From an uncultured Dehalococcoidia bacterium (GTDB taxonomy: Bacteria > Chloroflexota > Dehalococcoidia > Lucifugimonadales > CATQGZ01), in contig OY282365.1 of assembly GCA_958295685.1 (NCBI GenBank), positions 2,294,001 to 2,358,000 of the forward strand: DNA of 64,000 bases. Reading direction: 5' to 3'. The notes beneath the pieces are model-generated. The model made no database searches. It worked only from the letters and a program-made list of their open reading frames with translations, and was not told the DNA's origin. Shown here in pieces: positions 50,664-59,168 of this stretch (positions are counted from its first letter, which is position 1; each line of letters starts with the position of its first letter). A program made the translations under genes and the position numbers.

Positions 50664-51767
50664 ATGGAGTTCACGATAGCGGTTTTGCCCGGCGACGGAA
50701 TCGGGCCCGATGTTACAGGGGAGGCGCTCCGTGTGCTGGAGGCCGTGGCGCGGAGGTTCGGCCACGCTTTCGACGCGCGTGAGGGCAGGATAGGCGGCAA
50801 CGCAATCGACGCGGTGGGCACTGCGCTTCCGGACGAGACCCTGGAGACCTGCAACGGCGCTGACGCGGTTCTGTTCGGCGCCGTGGGAGGGCCAAAGTGG
50901 GACGACCCCGGGGCCAGGGTCCGGCCCGAGGACGGCATTCTGGGGATCCGGCGGAGCATGGGCCTCTTCGCCAATCTCAGGCCGGTCAGGGTGGAGCCGA
51001 TGCTGGCGAACTCGAGCCCGATCAAGAGAGACCGGCTGGAAGGCGTGGACATGATCGTGGTGCGCGAGCTCACGGGGGGCCTCTACTTCGCGAAGCCCAA
51101 GAAGCGCTGGCGGAACTCACGCGGACGCAGAGGGGTGGACACGCTGCGGTATACCGAGGAGGAGGTCGTCCGAATCCTTCGGGTCGGCTTCAGCCTGGCG
51201 ATGGCGCGAAGGAAGCGGCTGACGTCCGTCGACAAGGCCAACGTGTTGGAGACCGGGCGGCTCTGGAGAGAGATAGCCACCGAGGTGGCTGACGACTATC
51301 CCGACGTGGAGGTCGAGCACGTGCTCGTCGACAACGCCGCCATGCAGCTCATCGTCCGCCCGGCTCACTTCGACGTGGTCGTTGCCGAGAACACCTTTGG
51401 AGACATCCTCACCGACGAGGCTTCCGTGCTGTCCGGGTCGCTGGGGATGCTGCCGTCGGCGAGCCTGGCCGGCCTGCCCGACCACGCTTCCGGGGACCGC
51501 GCCGGCCCTGTCAACGGACTCTACGAGCCGATCCACGGCAGCGCGCCGGACATCGCTGGTCAGGGGATAGCCAACCCCATCGGCGCGATACTCAGCCTGG
51601 CGATGCTGCTGCGGCACTCGCTCGGACTCGAAGCGGAGGCGACGGCGGTCGAGCAGGCCGTGCGGGGCGTGCTGGCGGAGGGCTACCGCACGAGGGACAT
51701 CGCGGGCGACGGCGGCGACGTGGTGGGAACCGTGCGGATGGGCTCCGTCATCGCCGGGAGGGTGTAG
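50664..51767 (+). CDS. leuB: 3-isopropylmalate dehydrogenase
   Basis: The 367-residue decarboxylating dehydrogenase of leucine biosynthesis turns 3-isopropylmalate into 2-oxoisocaproate with NAD. Motifs: VLPGDGIGPDVTGEALRVLE (residues 6-25), AVLFGAVGGPKWD, MIVVRELTGGLYFAKPK with the family RELTGGxYF, DKANVLETGRLWRE, VDNAAMQLI, NTFGDILTDEASVLSGSLGM and the Gly-rich EPIHGSAPDIAGQGIANP loop. The start is the ATG at 50664, with AGGAG nine bases upstream; GTG and TTG codons just before it are less likely. It is 42 bases after leuS, so it is in the same T-box-controlled transcript. Confidence 0.93.
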   Translation: MEFTIAVLPGDGIGPDVTGEALRVLEAVARRFGHAFDAREGRIGGNAIDAVGTALPDETLETCNGADAVLFGAVGGPKWDDPGARVRPEDGILGIRRSMGLFANLRPVRVEPMLANSSPIKRDRLEGVDMIVVRELTGGLYFAKPKKRWRNSRGRRGVDTLRYTEEEVVRILRVGFSLAMARRKRLTSVDKANVLETGRLWREIATEVADDYPDVEVEHVLVDNAAMQLIVRPAHFDVVVAENTFGDILTDEASVLSGSLGMLPSASLAGLPDHASGDRAGPVNGLYEPIHGSAPDIAGQGIANPIGAILSLAMLLRHSLGLEAEATAVEQAVRGVLAEGYRTRDIAGDGGDVVGTVRMGSVIAGRV

Positions 51768-51782
51768 ACGACCGCTGCCTCC

Positions 51783-52832
51783 CTAACCGAGCCCGAGTTC
51801 GGCAGACAGGCCGAACTCGCCTGCTAGCTCCGTCAGCCGCTGCCAGGTGGAGTCCTCCACCTCGATACCCTCCACGCGGAGCCTCTGCGCACGCAGGTGT
51901 TCGAGTTCGCCTGGGTAATAGACTCTGTCGAAGCCTTTTGCCGGGGGCGAGCTCTTCAGGTACGCCGCGAACTCGGCGACCTCGCGCTTAAACTCGGCCA
52001 CCGGCCTGAACGCCCCCACGTCGAAGACAGCCATGAAGCACCCGTCGTTGTGCCTGCCCGACGGGTCGTGCCCGAAACCCAGGCCGGTCAGCACGCCCGA
52101 CAGTATCTCGACCATGGCCGAGAGACCGTACCCCTTGTGGCCCTCGCTGCCTCCAAGCGGCAGCATGGCCCCTTCAGTCCGTTGTGACGGGTCGGTAGTC
52201 GGGTTGCCGTCCCTGTCGAGGAGCCAGCCCTCCGGGATAGCCTCGCCGCGGGCCGCGGCGAGGTTCAGCTTGCCCCCAGCCACCGCGCTCGTCGCCATGT
52301 CTACGAACATGGGGCCTTCCAAGTCGCTGGGCATGGCGATGCAGATCGGGTTAGTGCCGAGTCTCGGCTCGCGCCCGCCGAATGGGACCACCAACTTCGC
52401 GGAGCGACCGGAGTCGGCGGTCATCAGGCCGATCATGTCGGCCTGGGCCGCCATCAGGGGATAGTCGGCCACGCGCCCGACATGACCCTGCCGGCGCACC
52501 GTGGCGGCTGCGACTCCGTTCTGCCGCGCCTTTTCTATGGTGATGCGCATCACGTACTCGGACACGACGAACCCGAATCCCCATCCGCCGTCCACTATGG
52601 TCGTGGCAGCAGTCTCTCTGACGACCTGTACTGGAGCGCCGGGCACGATGTGTCCTGCCCGCATCCGGTCTATGTAGGTCGGGACGGCGATGATGCCGTG
52701 GGAGTCGTGGCCCACGAGGTTCGCTCCGACGCAGTGCCGCGCCACGGTCGCTGCCTCGTCCTCGCTCGCCCCTGCGGCATGTAGAAGCCTCCCGGCGATC
52801 TGGGCAAGTCTGTCGGGCTGTACTCTGGTCAC
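51783..52832 (-). CDS. Malate/L-lactate dehydrogenase family (Ldh2) oxidoreductase
   Basis: The 349-residue protein of the Ldh_2 superfamily (malate, ureidoglycolate or 2,3-diketogulonate dehydrogenases) has GHDSHGIIAVPTYIDRMRAG (about residues 41-60, with the catalytic His), ATVRRQGHVGRVADYPLMAA (about 105-124), GTNPICIAMPS and GGSEGHKGYGLSAMVEIL. The fold differs from classical lactate dehydrogenases. It reduces or oxidises a 2-oxo/2-hydroxy acid with NAD(P). The substrate cannot be told. It converges with leuB, 15 bases away, and lies next to a CoA ligase and an SDR on the same strand. Confidence 0.85.
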   Translation of the reverse strand: MTRVQPDRLAQIAGRLLHAAGASEDEAATVARHCVGANLVGHDSHGIIAVPTYIDRMRAGHIVPGAPVQVVRETAATTIVDGGWGFGFVVSEYVMRITIEKARQNGVAAATVRRQGHVGRVADYPLMAAQADMIGLMTADSGRSAKLVVPFGGREPRLGTNPICIAMPSDLEGPMFVDMATSAVAGGKLNLAAARGEAIPEGWLLDRDGNPTTDPSQRTEGAMLPLGGSEGHKGYGLSAMVEILSGVLTGLGFGHDPSGRHNDGCFMAVFDVGAFRPVAEFKREVAEFAAYLKSSPPAKGFDRVYYPGELEHLRAQRLRVEGIEVEDSTWQRLTELAGEFGLSAELGLG

Positions 52833-52906
52833 TGCGCGCTCACCTCCGGCGGCCCGTGAAACTTAGATGCCTTCCTCGGCTGTGTCAAGCGCGCGGGTCC
52901 CTGCAT

Positions 52907-54574
52907 TCAGGGGTCTCCAATGCGGGCGCGCACTTGTTCCCTGAGTACGAACTTCTGGACTTTGCCGGACGGTGTTCTGGGGAAGTCACCGAACACCTCG
53001 AGCCTCTCCGGCCAGTACTGCTTGGCCGTCCGGCTTCCGGCGAACCACGACTGCATCTCCTCGAAAGTCAGCCGCTCCTCCGGGTTCAGGACGACGCAGG
53101 CGCAGGCGCGCTCGCCGAGCCTGGGGTCCGGCGTGGCTACGACCGCCGCTTCTCTGATTTTCGGGTGGCTGAAGAGTATCTCCTCGACGTCAGCGACCGG
53201 GATGTTCTCGCCCCCGCGGATCACGATGTCCTTGGTGCGTCCCACGATGCGGATGCAGCCCTGTTCGTCCATGCGGGCCAGGTCGCCCGTGTCGAACCAG
53301 TGGCCGGCGTCGTGCGCTGAGCGCCACAGGTCGGGCCGCCGATAGTAGCCCACGAACTGGCCGGGCCCGCGGGTCACCAGGAGGCCCTCCGCGCCGATCG
53401 GTACGTCCTCTCTGGTGACCGGGTCGACGATTCTGACCTCCATCCCCTCGACCGGGCCGCCGTCGGTCTCGGCCGCTCTGGAGGGCGGTTCGTCGGGCCG
53501 AACGAAGGTGACCCCGCCGCACTCGGTCATGCCCCAGTCCGGTATTACCCGGAATGGGAGTCGGGCGTGGGCCTCTTCGACCAGTGGTCCCGGAATGGCG
53601 GACCCGCCGCAGATGAAGTAGCGCAGGGAGCGCACGTCGTGGATTTCGTGCGCGGAGGATCGGACGAAATCCACGAGGAAGGTCGTGGATGCCCACGTCC
53701 AGGTGACCCGCTCCTGAGCCACGAGGCGCACGGCCGTCTCGGGCTGCCAGTAGTCCATCAGGACTGTCTTCATTCCCCAGACTACGGGCGCGTTCATTCC
53801 GTAGGCGAAGCCGGTGTAGTGCCCGAGTGGAGAGGCCATCAGCATGGTGTCGTGCGGGCCGAGGCCGAGGACTGATGCAGGGCCGCGGCTCTGGAACATG
53901 ATGGAGGCCTGATTGTGCATCACACCCTTCGGCTCTCCCGTGGTCCCCGACGTGAAGCAGATGCAGCTAACCGCCCGGACCGGGTCAGGACGCATACCGC
54001 ACAGGCGCCCGTCGGCAGGGTCGAGCGGGTGACCGGGCCCCGGCCGGTCGACGACGTCACTGTCGAACGAGAGCATCCCCGCAGGCACGGGGTCTCCCAC
54101 TACCACCACCCTGGGGGGAGACGGAAGCTCCGCCGACAGATGCCCCGCCATCGCCGCGTGGTCGAACCCACGGAAGGTGGATGGCACCACCAGCAACTTC
54201 GCGTCCGTACGATTGAGGACGTGGCCGATCTGACGATGGCGCATGATCGGGGTGATGGGGATGATGACCACGCCTATTCGGACGCAGGCGAGGTAGAGGA
54301 TGGGGAAGTGCCACCAGTTAGGGAGTTGGACGGCCACCCTGTCGAGGGGTCGGACGCCCAGGTCGAGCAGCGATCTGGCCGTCCGGTCGACCAGACGGCG
54401 GGTCTCCCGATAGCTCAGGGACACTGACCGGTCGTCCGCGTAGAAGTGGGAGACGATGGCGTCGGCGTCGGGCTTCTGGCTGGCCCAGCGGTCCAGGTGG
54501 TCGGTCACCACGGAGTTGCCCCACCACCCGCCGCTCCGGTACCGCTCGACCAGATCGGGGGGTGTTTGCAGCAT
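52907..54574 (-). CDS. Acyl-CoA synthetase (AMP-forming, cyclohexanecarboxylate/benzoate-type)
   Basis: The 555-residue adenylate-forming enzyme starts at the ATG at 54574. P-loop CFTSGTTGEPKGVMHNQASI is at about residues 208-227. Then WGMTECGGVTFVRPDE, YYRRPDLWRSAHDAGHWFDT and DLARMDEQGCIRIVGRTKDI cover the hinge region, and PRTPSGKVQKFVLRE has the C-terminal catalytic Lys (about residue 540). The overall pattern resembles cyclohexanecarboxylate-CoA ligase (AliA) and medium-chain acyl-CoA ligases. It activates a carboxylic acid as CoA thioester. The SDR lies 32 bases upstream on the same strand, perhaps for a hydroxyacyl-CoA of the same path. Confidence 0.82.
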   Translation of the reverse strand: MLQTPPDLVERYRSGGWWGNSVVTDHLDRWASQKPDADAIVSHFYADDRSVSLSYRETRRLVDRTARSLLDLGVRPLDRVAVQLPNWWHFPILYLACVRIGVVIIPITPIMRHRQIGHVLNRTDAKLLVVPSTFRGFDHAAMAGHLSAELPSPPRVVVVGDPVPAGMLSFDSDVVDRPGPGHPLDPADGRLCGMRPDPVRAVSCICFTSGTTGEPKGVMHNQASIMFQSRGPASVLGLGPHDTMLMASPLGHYTGFAYGMNAPVVWGMKTVLMDYWQPETAVRLVAQERVTWTWASTTFLVDFVRSSAHEIHDVRSLRYFICGGSAIPGPLVEEAHARLPFRVIPDWGMTECGGVTFVRPDEPPSRAAETDGGPVEGMEVRIVDPVTREDVPIGAEGLLVTRGPGQFVGYYRRPDLWRSAHDAGHWFDTGDLARMDEQGCIRIVGRTKDIVIRGGENIPVADVEEILFSHPKIREAAVVATPDPRLGERACACVVLNPEERLTFEEMQSWFAGSRTAKQYWPERLEVFGDFPRTPSGKVQKFVLREQVRARIGDP

Positions 54575-54606
54575 GGTTGACAGGCGGTGTGCGGACGAGT
54601 CCGCCT

Positions 54607-55401
54607 TCACATCATCGTGTAGCCGCCGCTGACGCTCCACACCTGGCCGGTGACGAAGTTGCACCGGTCCGAGGCCAGGAAGACGACAACGTTCGCTACG
54701 TCCTGCGGCGTCCCGAGCCGCTTTAGCGCGTAGCGTCTCGCGGCGCTGTGGCGCCGCTCTGGGGTCCAGTACTCCAGAGCCTCTTGGGACCACATGCTTA
54801 TCCTGCCTGCGGACTCGGGTTCCGCAATGGTGAGGCCTGGACAGACCACGTTGAAGGTCACGTTCTGCCGTCCGACCTCCTTGGCCAGAGACTTGGACAA
54901 CGCGATGACTCCAGCCTTGGCCCCGGCGTAGACCGCTTCATGGTACTCGCCTGCCCTGCCGGCGTCGGAGCCCAGACTGACGACCCGGCCGTAGCCGTTC
55001 TCGACCATATGCGGCACGACCGCCCGCATCAGGTTCACCGGGCCCATGTAGTTTATGCTGACGACTCTCTCGTGGAACTCTGCGGGCTGGCCGATGAACG
55101 GGGATGTCTGGTCCCAGCCGACCCCGTTGATCAGGACGTGGATCTGCCCGAGCTCCTCGATGACCCTCCGCACTGAGTGACCTACCTGATCCGCGTCCGT
55201 TACGTCTGTGCGTTGGACGGACAGTTCGCCTGTGGATCCGGCTTCCCTGGCCTCCCGTATGACGTTGTTCGCTGTCTCCTCGTCGACATCGAACACGGCG
55301 ACGTTCGCGCCCTCTTCGGCCAGAGTCAACACGATGCTGCGGCCGATGTTGGAGCCGCCGCCGGTCACGACGGCGTTCTTGCCTCGCAGAGTCAGATCCA
55401 T
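54607..55401 (-). CDS. Short-chain dehydrogenase/reductase (BadH-like)
   Basis: The 264-residue classical SDR has the cofactor loop VVTGGGSNIGRSIVLTLAEE (residues 11-30), VAVFDVD (Asp ending beta-2, so NAD is favoured), INGVGWDQTSP (NNAG region), SLGSDAG and YAGAKAGVIALSKSLAKEVG with the Tyr-x3-Lys catalytic pair (about residues 158-162). The C-terminal VTGQVWSVSGGYTM is usual. Similarity to 2-hydroxycyclohexanecarboxyl-CoA dehydrogenase fits the downstream CoA ligase, which is an inference. Element F lies 130 bases upstream in the same direction. Confidence 0.85.
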   Translation of the reverse strand: MDLTLRGKNAVVTGGGSNIGRSIVLTLAEEGANVAVFDVDEETANNVIREAREAGSTGELSVQRTDVTDADQVGHSVRRVIEELGQIHVLINGVGWDQTSPFIGQPAEFHERVVSINYMGPVNLMRAVVPHMVENGYGRVVSLGSDAGRAGEYHEAVYAGAKAGVIALSKSLAKEVGRQNVTFNVVCPGLTIAEPESAGRISMWSQEALEYWTPERRHSAARRYALKRLGTPQDVANVVVFLASDRCNFVTGQVWSVSGGYTMM

Positions 55402-55530
55402 CCTGCGTCACCAACCTGAAAAGGATCGCGCCCACAGTAAGGCGCGCCGTGCGGGGATTGTACGGACAGCCAGGAACGCCGTCAATCGTCTTGCACGAGT
55501 CGGGTTCGAGCAGGGGTGCAGGGCCGGTTT

Positions 55531-55796
55531 TGCTGAAAACTGTCCCAAACTGTTCCATTTTGTTCCATCTCGTAGCTGAGGGTTCGATTTCGTGGAACAA
55601 ATGTGGGGCAATTGTGGAACAGATGTGGAACGGAACCGGAGCAGTTCTGGGACAATTGTGGGACAGGTCCCGGGGGTGGGGGCGCCCCTTGTGTGCCCTT
55701 ACGGGCCGGTTGGTTCCGTGCACGTGGTTCGGCATGGTCATGGCTGCGTTCCTTCCGTGCGAGTATCGTAGTACATGGGTTCGCGGCTGTCAAGGG
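55531..55796 (-). repeat. 11-mer repeat/antirepeat element F (family 2), with promoter
   Basis: On the minus strand TTGACA (55793-55788), 17 bases and TACGAT (55770-55765) form the promoter. The leader reads ATGACCATGCCGAACCACG, the same MPNHVHG-like segment as element E, and also holds GGGCACACAAGGGGCGCCC. Seven exact 11-base units fill 55666-55590 (CTGTCCCACAA, CTGTTCCACAA and decayed members). The core CAGCTACGAGATG is at 55578-55566. Antirepeats TGGAACAAAA, TGGAACAGTT and TGGGACAGTT follow, then TTCAGCAAAA. Next in its direction is the SDR at 55401. Confidence 0.82.
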
Positions 55797-55828
55797 GCTG
55801 GGCCGGGGGCGAGTGGCGAGTGGCGAGT

Positions 55829-55970
55829 GACCCCCAGACCCCCTGCCAGAGGGGAGAACGGATAGTTCGCGTCAACCCTCCACGTCGAGCCGGGCAGGCC
55901 CCCCTGCCGGAGGGGGAGAACGGCCTTGGGTTCCGCCTTCGGGTCTCACAGAGTCTGAACAGTTTGTACC
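55829..55970 (-). repeat. Module X repeats, copies near rpsL
   Basis: On the minus strand the copy starts CTGTTCAGACTCTGTGAG (55963-55946), continues through GTTCTCCCCCTCCGGCAGGG and, after a gap, GTTCTCCCCTCTGGCAGGGG with GTCTGGGGG. It is directly upstream of element F, on its strand. Its outer end abuts the rpsL promoter region. Confidence 0.7.
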
Positions 55971-55974
55971 GAGT

Positions 55975-56004
55975 TTGACATTCCCGGAGGACGGTGTGTA
56001 TAAT
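55975..56004 (+). promoter_or_regulatory. Promoter of the rpsL-led ribosomal operon
   Basis: TTGACA (55975-55980), an 18-base spacer and TATAAT (55999-56004) match both sigma70 boxes perfectly. It lies 121 bases before the rpsL start. The leader between (56012-56124) is rich in G and has no clear terminator or known protein-binding motif. Confidence 0.85.
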
Positions 56005-56124
56005 GCCTTGCTTGTTGCCCGCATTGGGGTATGGGTAGTGTGCGCGATTGGGGGGTGGGACTAGGTGGAAGCGCCTGGTCCGAGAAGTTTCCCAACATCC
56101 TAACCAGGTATCGGGGGTTGTGAT

Positions 56125-56538
56125 TTGCCGACTGTCAACCAGCTTGTGAGGAAGGGCCGGAAGACGAAGACCAAGAAGGACAAGGCGCCGGCTCTGCGAT
56201 ACGTATTCAATTCGTTGTCGGAGCGTGGCCGGCGCGGGCCGGGCTCGCCTCAGAAGCGCGGTGTGTGCATCCAGGTGAGGACCCAGACTCCGAGGAAGCC
56301 TAACTCGGCGTTGCGCAAAGTGGCGCGTGTCAGGCTGACCAACGGGATGCAGGTCACGGCCTACATTCCGGGTGAGGGCCACAATCTGCAGGAGCACTCG
56401 GTGGTGCTGATAAGGGGCGGGAGGGTCCGAGACCTCCCCGGAGTGCGGTACCACATTATCAGGGGCACTCTGGACACGTCGGGCGTGGGCGAGCGCAGGC
56501 GCGGTCGCAGTAAGTACGGCAGCAAGAGTACAAGGTAG
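56125..56538 (+). CDS. rpsL: 30S ribosomal protein S12
   Basis: The 137-residue protein starts at a TTG (PTVNQLVRKGRK) with GGGGG 8 to 12 bases upstream. The decoding-centre loop TPRKPNSALRKVARVRLTNG (about residues 52-71) and GHNLQEHSVVLIRGGRVRDL with PGVRYHIIRG are conserved. The Lys of the TPRKPNS loop at the usual streptomycin-resistance position is the wild-type residue. It is the first gene of the operon, 46 bases before rpsG. Confidence 0.97.
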   Translation: MPTVNQLVRKGRKTKTKKDKAPALRYVFNSLSERGRRGPGSPQKRGVCIQVRTQTPRKPNSALRKVARVRLTNGMQVTAYIPGEGHNLQEHSVVLIRGGRVRDLPGVRYHIIRGTLDTSGVGERRRGRSKYGSKSTR

Positions 56539-56584
56539 CGGTCGTCGGCGACCGGCGGCAACTCATTATCAGAGGAAGGGATAA

Positions 56585-57055
56585 GTGGCGCGACGCAGGC
56601 GAGCAGAGCGGCGGTTCATTCGGCCTGATCCGAAGTACAGGAACGTTCAGGTCAGCCGGCTGATCAACCGCGTGATGTTGGATGGAAAGAAGACGACCGC
56701 CGAGCGGATCGTCTACTCGGCGTTCGAGACTCTGGAACAGGAGGCTCGTCGTCCGGCGGTCGAGGTGTTCGAGCAGGCCGTCCGTAATTCGATGCCCATG
56801 CTGGAGGTGAGGTCTCGCCGGGTGGGAGGCGCAACGTATCAGGTGCCGGTGGAGGTGCGGTCTGAGCGGCGTCTGGCCCTCGCGCTGAGGTGGCTGGTTC
56901 AGGCGGCCCGCGCCAGGGACGGGATGCCGATGCACAGGAGGCTGTCTCAAGAGCTGCTCGACGCATTCCGCCAGCAGGGAGCGGCCGTAAAGCGAAGGGA
57001 GGACCTGCACCGCATGGCCGAGGCGAACCGAGCGTTCGCCCACTATCGCTGGTAG
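56585..57055 (+). CDS. rpsG: 30S ribosomal protein S7
   Basis: The 156-residue protein has a GTG start (MARRRRAERRFIRPDPKYRN). LMVNKxM-like RLINRVMLDGKKTTAERIVY, MLEVRSRRVGGATYQVPVEV and LHRMAEANRAFAHYRW at the end are all typical. S7 nucleates the 30S head and binds 16S rRNA. AGAGGAAGG lies 7 to 15 bases before the start. It lies between rpsL and fusA, as in most bacteria. The length is normal. Confidence 0.97.
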   Translation: MARRRRAERRFIRPDPKYRNVQVSRLINRVMLDGKKTTAERIVYSAFETLEQEARRPAVEVFEQAVRNSMPMLEVRSRRVGGATYQVPVEVRSERRLALALRWLVQAARARDGMPMHRRLSQELLDAFRQQGAAVKRREDLHRMAEANRAFAHYRW

Positions 57056-57093
57056 GGCCTCAGAGTCCCTGTAGCGGGTTCCCGTCTGTCATC

Positions 57094-59148
57094 ATGTCCG
57101 AGAACACACCTGTCCACCGCACGCGCAACATAGGATTCATTGCGCACATAGACGCCGGCAAGACGACGGTGACGGAGCGAGTGCTGTATTTCGCCGGGCG
57201 CATCTACAAGATCGGCGGAGTGGACGAGGGGACGACGACGATGGACTGGATGGTCCAGGAGAAGGAGCGCGGAATCACGATCACTTCGGCGGCCACCACG
57301 CTCAGTTGGGGCGACTGCACGATCAACGTCATCGACACGCCTGGTCACGTCGACTTTACGGCAGAGGTCGAGAGGAGCCTTCGGGTCCTGGATGGCGGGG
57401 TTGTGATATTCGATGCGGTAGCGGGTGTGGAGCCGCAGTCTGAGACGGTGTGGCGTCAGGCCGACAAGTACGACGTGCCCAGGATCTGCTTCGTGAACAA
57501 GATGGACCGTGTGGGGGCAGACTACCTCCGTACCATCGATAGTATGGTTCATCGGCTCGGCGCGAATCCCGTGGCTATCCAGATTCCAATAGGCAGCGAG
57601 GATTCTTTTCGAGGGGTGGTCGATCTGATAGAGGAGAAGTCCTACGTCTTCTCGGACGATAAGGCCGGCACCTTCAATGAGGGGCCGGTTCCCGAAGAGT
57701 TGATCGGGGAGTTTCGCGATCACCGGGATGCGATGGTGGAGAAGATAGCCGAGACCGACGAGGGCCTGATAATCAAGTATCTGGAGGATCAGGAGATCAG
57801 CAAGGAGGAGATAAAGAGCGCGCTGCGGCGAGCGACCCTAGAGTATCGGCTGGTCCCGGTGCTCTGCGGGACCGCGCTTCGCAGCAAGGGCATCCAGCCG
57901 CTCTTGGACGCGGTCTGCAGCTACCTGCCGTCGCCTGCGGACGTACAGGCTGTCAGTGGGAAGGACTACAGGACTGGGGAGGAGGTCACGCGCGAGCCAA
58001 GGGACGACGCGCCCCTGGCGGCGATTGCCTTCAAGACGGTGTCCGATCCCTTCATAGGGCGGCTGGTCTATATCCGGGTCTATTCCGGCAGGTGCGAGAC
58101 GGGGAGCACGGTGTTCAACCCGACCACGGGCAGGCGGGAGCGTCTGGGCCGGCTCGTGAGGATGCACGCCGACAGGCGCGAGGAGGTGTCGGGAGTGGGG
58201 GCGGGCGATATAGCCGCCGCCGTCGGGCTGAGAGGAACGGCGACGGGGGATACTATCTGCGACGAGCGGGAAGCGGTGGTCCTGGAGACGATAACCTTCC
58301 CTGAGCCGGTGGTGTCGGTAGCCATCGAGCCCAAGGCGAAGGCCGACCAGGACAAGCTGGACGACGCGATCGCCAAGCTGACGGACGAGGACCCTACGTT
58401 CAAGACACTTTACGACAACGAGACCGGTCAGACCATCATCTCCGGGATGGGAGAGTTGCACCTGGAGATACTGACGGACCGCATGAGGCGGGAGTACAGG
58501 GTAGAGGGCAACATTGGGAGGCCGCGGGTAGCTTTTCGGGAGACGATCAGGGGGACGGCCCGGGCGGAGGGGAGGCTGGTGCGGCAGACAGGAGGACACG
58601 GGCAGTACGGTCACGTCTGGATAGAGATCGAGCCGCTGGAGAAGGGCGCCGGCGTGGTGTTCAAGTCGGCGATCAGGGGTGGGGCGATACCTCAGGAGTT
58701 CATCAGGCCCGTGGAGGACGGCGTGAGGGAAGCCTTGAATACGGGGCCCCTTTCGGGGTATCCTATTGTGGACGTCAAGGTGGTCCTCGTAGACGGGAGC
58801 TATCACGAGGTAGACTCGTCTGCGATGGCGTTCCAGATCGCGGGTTCGATGGCGGCGAAGGCCGCCGTATCGAGGGCTGGGGTGATACTGTTGGAGCCCG
58901 TAATGCGCTTGGAGGTGGTTACTCCGGGCGGATTTCTGGGCGACGTTCTGGGAGACCTCGGCCGCCGCCGCGCGAACATCAGGAACATCGAAGGCCTGCG
59001 CGACATCCAGTCGGTCCGTGCCCTCGTTCCTCTTGGAGAGAGCTTCGGGTACGCGGGTTCGCTGCGGTCACTCACACAGGGCAGGGCGAACTACACGATG
59101 GAGTTCGCCAGCTATGAGGCTGCGCCCGAGTCCACGCTGGCAGCGTAG
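57094..59148 (+). CDS. fusA: Translation elongation factor G
   Basis: The 684-residue GTPase moves tRNA and mRNA through the ribosome. G1 is AHIDAGKTT (residues 17-25), switch II/G3 is DTPGHVDFT (about 82), G4 is NKMD (about 136), and G5-like CGTALRSKG is at about 256. Domain IV has GGHGQYGHVWIEIEP (about 500) and the C-terminal domain V ends in a MxFxxY segment. I take the ATG at 57094; the open frame further upstream lies in rpsG. The length is at the short end for EF-G, 680 to 700 residues. No tuf gene follows; the next gene is rpsJ. Confidence 0.96.
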   Translation: MSENTPVHRTRNIGFIAHIDAGKTTVTERVLYFAGRIYKIGGVDEGTTTMDWMVQEKERGITITSAATTLSWGDCTINVIDTPGHVDFTAEVERSLRVLDGGVVIFDAVAGVEPQSETVWRQADKYDVPRICFVNKMDRVGADYLRTIDSMVHRLGANPVAIQIPIGSEDSFRGVVDLIEEKSYVFSDDKAGTFNEGPVPEELIGEFRDHRDAMVEKIAETDEGLIIKYLEDQEISKEEIKSALRRATLEYRLVPVLCGTALRSKGIQPLLDAVCSYLPSPADVQAVSGKDYRTGEEVTREPRDDAPLAAIAFKTVSDPFIGRLVYIRVYSGRCETGSTVFNPTTGRRERLGRLVRMHADRREEVSGVGAGDIAAAVGLRGTATGDTICDEREAVVLETITFPEPVVSVAIEPKAKADQDKLDDAIAKLTDEDPTFKTLYDNETGQTIISGMGELHLEILTDRMRREYRVEGNIGRPRVAFRETIRGTARAEGRLVRQTGGHGQYGHVWIEIEPLEKGAGVVFKSAIRGGAIPQEFIRPVEDGVREALNTGPLSGYPIVDVKVVLVDGSYHEVDSSAMAFQIAGSMAAKAAVSRAGVILLEPVMRLEVVTPGGFLGDVLGDLGRRRANIRNIEGLRDIQSVRALVPLGESFGYAGSLRSLTQGRANYTMEFASYEAAPESTLAA

Positions 59149-59168
59149 GGGGAACACGTAGAGGAATA

